Assembly (NCBI GenBank): GCA_017617635.1
Contig: JAFZVW010000058.1
Location: 1-34,584 of the forward strand
DNA length: 34,584 nucleotides
Direction: 5' to 3'
Source: Bacteroidaceae bacterium
GTDB lineage: Bacteria; Bacteroidota; Bacteroidia; Bacteroidales; Bacteroidaceae
Shown: piece by piece, positions 33,041 to 34,584 of the stretch
Layout: each line of letters begins with the position of its first letter
Position numbering within the stretch: position 1 is the stretch's first letter
The notes under the pieces: generated by a model
The model's input: the letters and a program-made list of their open reading frames with translations, nothing else
Told to the model about the DNA's origin: nothing
Database searches by the model: none
Program-made: the position numbers and the translations under genes

Positions 33041-33679
33041 ATGAAAAGGACACTGTTTACCATACTGTTCACCGCCATAGCATATATTGCATGCCTTGCA
33101 CAAGGCAAGCCCGCCCCCATGGAGCTCCTCGACAAGACATGCGCCATACTCAGCCAGAGCGGAGGCGTTACCGGACAGTTCACCGCAACCACTTTCCAGG
33201 GTACCTCACCCCAGAACACCACCAGCGGTTCGATGAGCATCATGGGACAGAAATACGTCCTCAAGACGCCCGACATGTCCACATGGTACAACGGCAGGAA
33301 GCAATGGACAATGATAGCAGGTACCGACGAAGTCAACGTAACCGTCCCCACTGCTGCCGAGCTCTCACAGTCAAGCCCCGCCGCATACCTTGCACTATAC
33401 AAGCAGGGATACAAGCTCAGTATCCAGGGCACTACCCTGCGCAACCGCAAGGCATGGGAAGTTACCATGAAGGCACGCAAGAAAGACCGTCAGCCCAGTC
33501 AGGTAGTCGTAACAATCGACGCACAGACAAACCACCCCATGTGCATCCGCGTAAAATACCGCAACGACTGGTCACGCATAGCAATACACAACCTGCGTAC
33601 CAACAGCAAACTCAGCGCCGGCGATTTCGAATTCCCCGCAAGCCAGTATCCCGGAGTCGAGATAATAAATATGAACTGA
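33041..33679 (+). CDS. LolA-like periplasmic lipoprotein-carrier family protein
   Basis: 212 residues with a Sec signal peptide (LFTILFTAIAYIACLAQG, cleavage about residue 21). The mature protein has the LolA-type half-barrel pattern: GGVTGQFTATTF, a SGSMSIMGQKYVLKTPDMSTWYNGRKQWTM segment in which the xWYxGxxxW strand is typical, and DAQTNHPMCIRVKYRNDW late on. LolA carries lipoproteins from the LolCDE complex to the outer membrane. A LolA-like gene directly after ftsK is a conserved arrangement in Bacteroidota as far as I recall. True LolA activity is likely but unproved, because the phylum uses several divergent paralogues. Confidence 0.85.
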   Translation: MKRTLFTILFTAIAYIACLAQGKPAPMELLDKTCAILSQSGGVTGQFTATTFQGTSPQNTTSGSMSIMGQKYVLKTPDMSTWYNGRKQWTMIAGTDEVNVTVPTAAELSQSSPAAYLALYKQGYKLSIQGTTLRNRKAWEVTMKARKKDRQPSQVVVTIDAQTNHPMCIRVKYRNDWSRIAIHNLRTNSKLSAGDFEFPASQYPGVEIINMN

Positions 33680-33700
33680 TAATACAACACACACGTATAT

Positions 33701-34132
33701 ATGAAAAAGATACTGTTCCTCCTAACGGCAATGCTAATGGTCAGCCTCGGCAGCTATGCACAGGCAGACAAGATCATCGGCGTCTACAAGACCGTCCGCA
33801 ACGGCGTTAACTCCAAGGTGCGCGTTACCAAGAAAGGCAATACCTATCAGGCACAAGTCATCTGGGTGGACAACCTCCACAACCCCGACGGCACAATCAA
33901 GCGCGACGACAAGAACCCCGATGTCAGCAAGCGCAACACACCTGCCGACAAGATTGTCATTATCGAATCAGTAACATACACCGACGAAAAGTGGGAAAAA
34001 GGCCGTATCTACGACCCAACCAAGGGCAAGACATACAAGGTCGTACTCGACTTCAAGTCACCCACCACACTCCGCGTCCGCGGCTACATAGGCCCATTCA
34101 GCGAAAGCATGTACTGGACCAAGATAGAATAG
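33701..34132 (+). CDS. DUF2147-family secreted protein
   Basis: 143 residues with a signal peptide (LFLLTAMLMVSLGSYAQA, cleavage about residue 21). The mature part fits DUF2147: IIGVYKT near the start, DDKNPDVSKRN..ADKIVI in the middle, KWEKGRIYDPTKGKTYKV, and the ending RVRGYIGPFSESMYWTKIE. Members are small calycin-like beta-barrel proteins of unknown function, found in the envelope of many Gram-negative bacteria. It follows the LolA-like gene by 21 bases and is the last protein gene before the RNA genes. Confidence 0.88.
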   Translation: MKKILFLLTAMLMVSLGSYAQADKIIGVYKTVRNGVNSKVRVTKKGNTYQAQVIWVDNLHNPDGTIKRDDKNPDVSKRNTPADKIVIIESVTYTDEKWEKGRIYDPTKGKTYKVVLDFKSPTTLRVRGYIGPFSESMYWTKIE

Positions 34133-34144
34133 ATCTTTGATTTT

Positions 34145-34337
34145 ATAGACATAGGCCGTACCGGTTAGATTGGGATTCTCATCAATTAATTATCTGAAAC
34201 GAGCCAAGTTACAACTGCCAATGGCGGGCCACATTCCCTCGGGAATCTGTACTGCAGACGGTGGATTACAAAGGCAGCTGACAGCTCAAATCCTATTTAG
34301 CAAGGAGTTTCATCACATCATCGGTACGGCTTTTTTA
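34145..34337 (+). ncRNA. Structured non-coding RNA candidate (possibly 6S-like)
   Basis: The 306 bases between the DUF2147 gene and tRNA-Ser contain no convincing protein gene but a clear long-range fold. Bases 34153-34165 pair with 34320-34332 (13 pairs, two G-U), and the right arm runs straight into TTTTTT, so the closing helix doubles as a terminator. Inside, 34195-34200 pairs with 34307-34312 (6 pairs), 34201-34204 with 34284-34287, 34208-34211 with 34279-34282, 34215-34219 with 34273-34277, and 34229-34232 with 34261-34264, the last enclosing a hairpin at 34233-34246. The result is a rod with an uneven bubble (about 29 bases on the left, 7 on the right) near the base. Length about 190 bases and this shape suggest 6S RNA (Bacteroidales-1-like), but I cannot confirm the family. 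A near-consensus -7 (GATCTTTG) lies at 34132-34139. Confidence 0.65.
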
Positions 34338-34366
34338 TGCCAATTCGAAAAAAAGTGGAGCCTAAA

Positions 34367-34398
34367 TTTGGAACTTTCTGTGAAAAGCCTTACCTTTG
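34367..34398 (+). promoter_or_regulatory. Bacteroidota housekeeping promoter for tRNA-Ser
   Basis: TTTG (34367-34370), exactly 20 bases, then TACCTTTG (34391-34398) followed by CA. Both elements, the spacing and the two bases after them are the same as before tRNA-Lys. The transcript would start about 30 bases before the tRNA. Confidence 0.88.
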
Positions 34399-34438
34399 CA
34401 CCGCTTTTGACACATAAAGCCGCTACAACCTAGCGTTC

Positions 34439-34523
34439 GGAGAGATGGCAGAGTGGTCGAATGCACCGGTCTTGAAAACCGGCGTACTTAACGGTACCGG
34501 GGGTTCGAATCCCTCTCTCTCCG
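34439..34523 (+). tRNA. tRNA-Ser (anticodon TGA)
   Basis: An 85-base class II tRNA. Acceptor GGAGAGA pairs perfectly with TCTCTCC, anticodon stem CCGGT/ACCGG encloses loop CTTGAAA (anticodon TGA), a long variable arm (about 34483-34498) is present, the T loop is TTCGAAT, and the discriminator is G as expected for serine. CCA is not encoded. Confidence 0.97.
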
Positions 34524-34536
34524 CAAACAAAAGAAC

Positions 34537-34568
34537 AAGAGATACCAAATTGGTATCTCTTATTTTTT
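34537..34568 (+). terminator. Intrinsic terminator after tRNA-Ser
   Basis: A perfect 11-base stem (34537-34547 with 34551-34561) with a three-base loop is followed by ATTTTTTT, 13 bases past the tRNA. Confidence 0.92.
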
Positions 34569-34584
34569 TGTTAATACCAATCAA

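Noticed and set aside
34170-34433. 87-codon open frame on the + strand
   Set aside because: It runs through the structured RNA, its terminator and the tRNA-Ser promoter, and the translation resembles no family; it is chance.

Overview
The window reads as chromosomal core sequence from a Bacteroidales bacterium, probably Prevotella-like. The evidence is a set of families largely confined to Bacteroidota (DUF4468, DUF4270, a Porin_10-like outer-membrane barrel, a LolA-like protein next to ftsK, an M18 aminopeptidase of Bacteroidota type), promoters of the Bacteroidota form (TTTG about 20 bases before TAnnTTTG), and mostly absent Shine-Dalgarno sites. I see no transposase, integrase, phage gene, CRISPR array or rRNA.

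Layout. (1) 1-6760, + strand: a probable operon with the end of a TolC-like protein, a MacA-like adaptor, a MacB-like ATPase and permease (tripartite efflux), a DUF4468 protein, an M18 aminopeptidase and a YitT-family membrane protein with a long C-terminal tail, closed by a hairpin terminator. (2) 6767-8337: a small secreted 3D/RlpA-like protein (-) and a membrane-anchored alpha/beta hydrolase (+). (3) 8363-9960, - strand: panC-panD-mce (pantothenate synthesis plus methylmalonyl-CoA epimerase), divergent from (4) 10155-13665, + strand: a half-length glycogen-synthase-like protein, a DUF4270 lipoprotein and an MBL-fold hydrolase. (5) tRNA-Lys(CTT) with a clear promoter and terminator, then aspS, a 67-residue membrane protein, a porin and a Gfo/Idh/MocA oxidoreductase. 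(6) 19154-20896: a phosphohexomutase with its own promoter. (7) 30465 down to 20946, - strand: nine closely packed genes that look like one operon: DEDD exonuclease, RlmI-like methyltransferase, nucleoside permease, rsmE, an unknown membrane-anchored protein, a degenerate ABC ATPase, its permease, an AmgK-like kinase fused to a RapZ C-terminal domain, and a MurU-like nucleotidyltransferase. (8) 30547-34132, + strand: ftsK, a LolA-like protein and a DUF2147 protein. (9) 34145-34337: an intergenic RNA candidate closed by a long-range helix and a T-run, followed by tRNA-Ser(TGA).

The most interesting items are the kinase-RapZ fusion beside MurU (a possible peptidoglycan-sugar recycling module with a built-in amino-sugar sensor), the structured RNA before tRNA-Ser (possibly 6S-like), the ABC ATPase lacking its switch histidine, and a reversal of G/C strand asymmetry around 16-19 kb that would fit a replication terminus. 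All functional calls come from reading motifs by eye; no database search was run.
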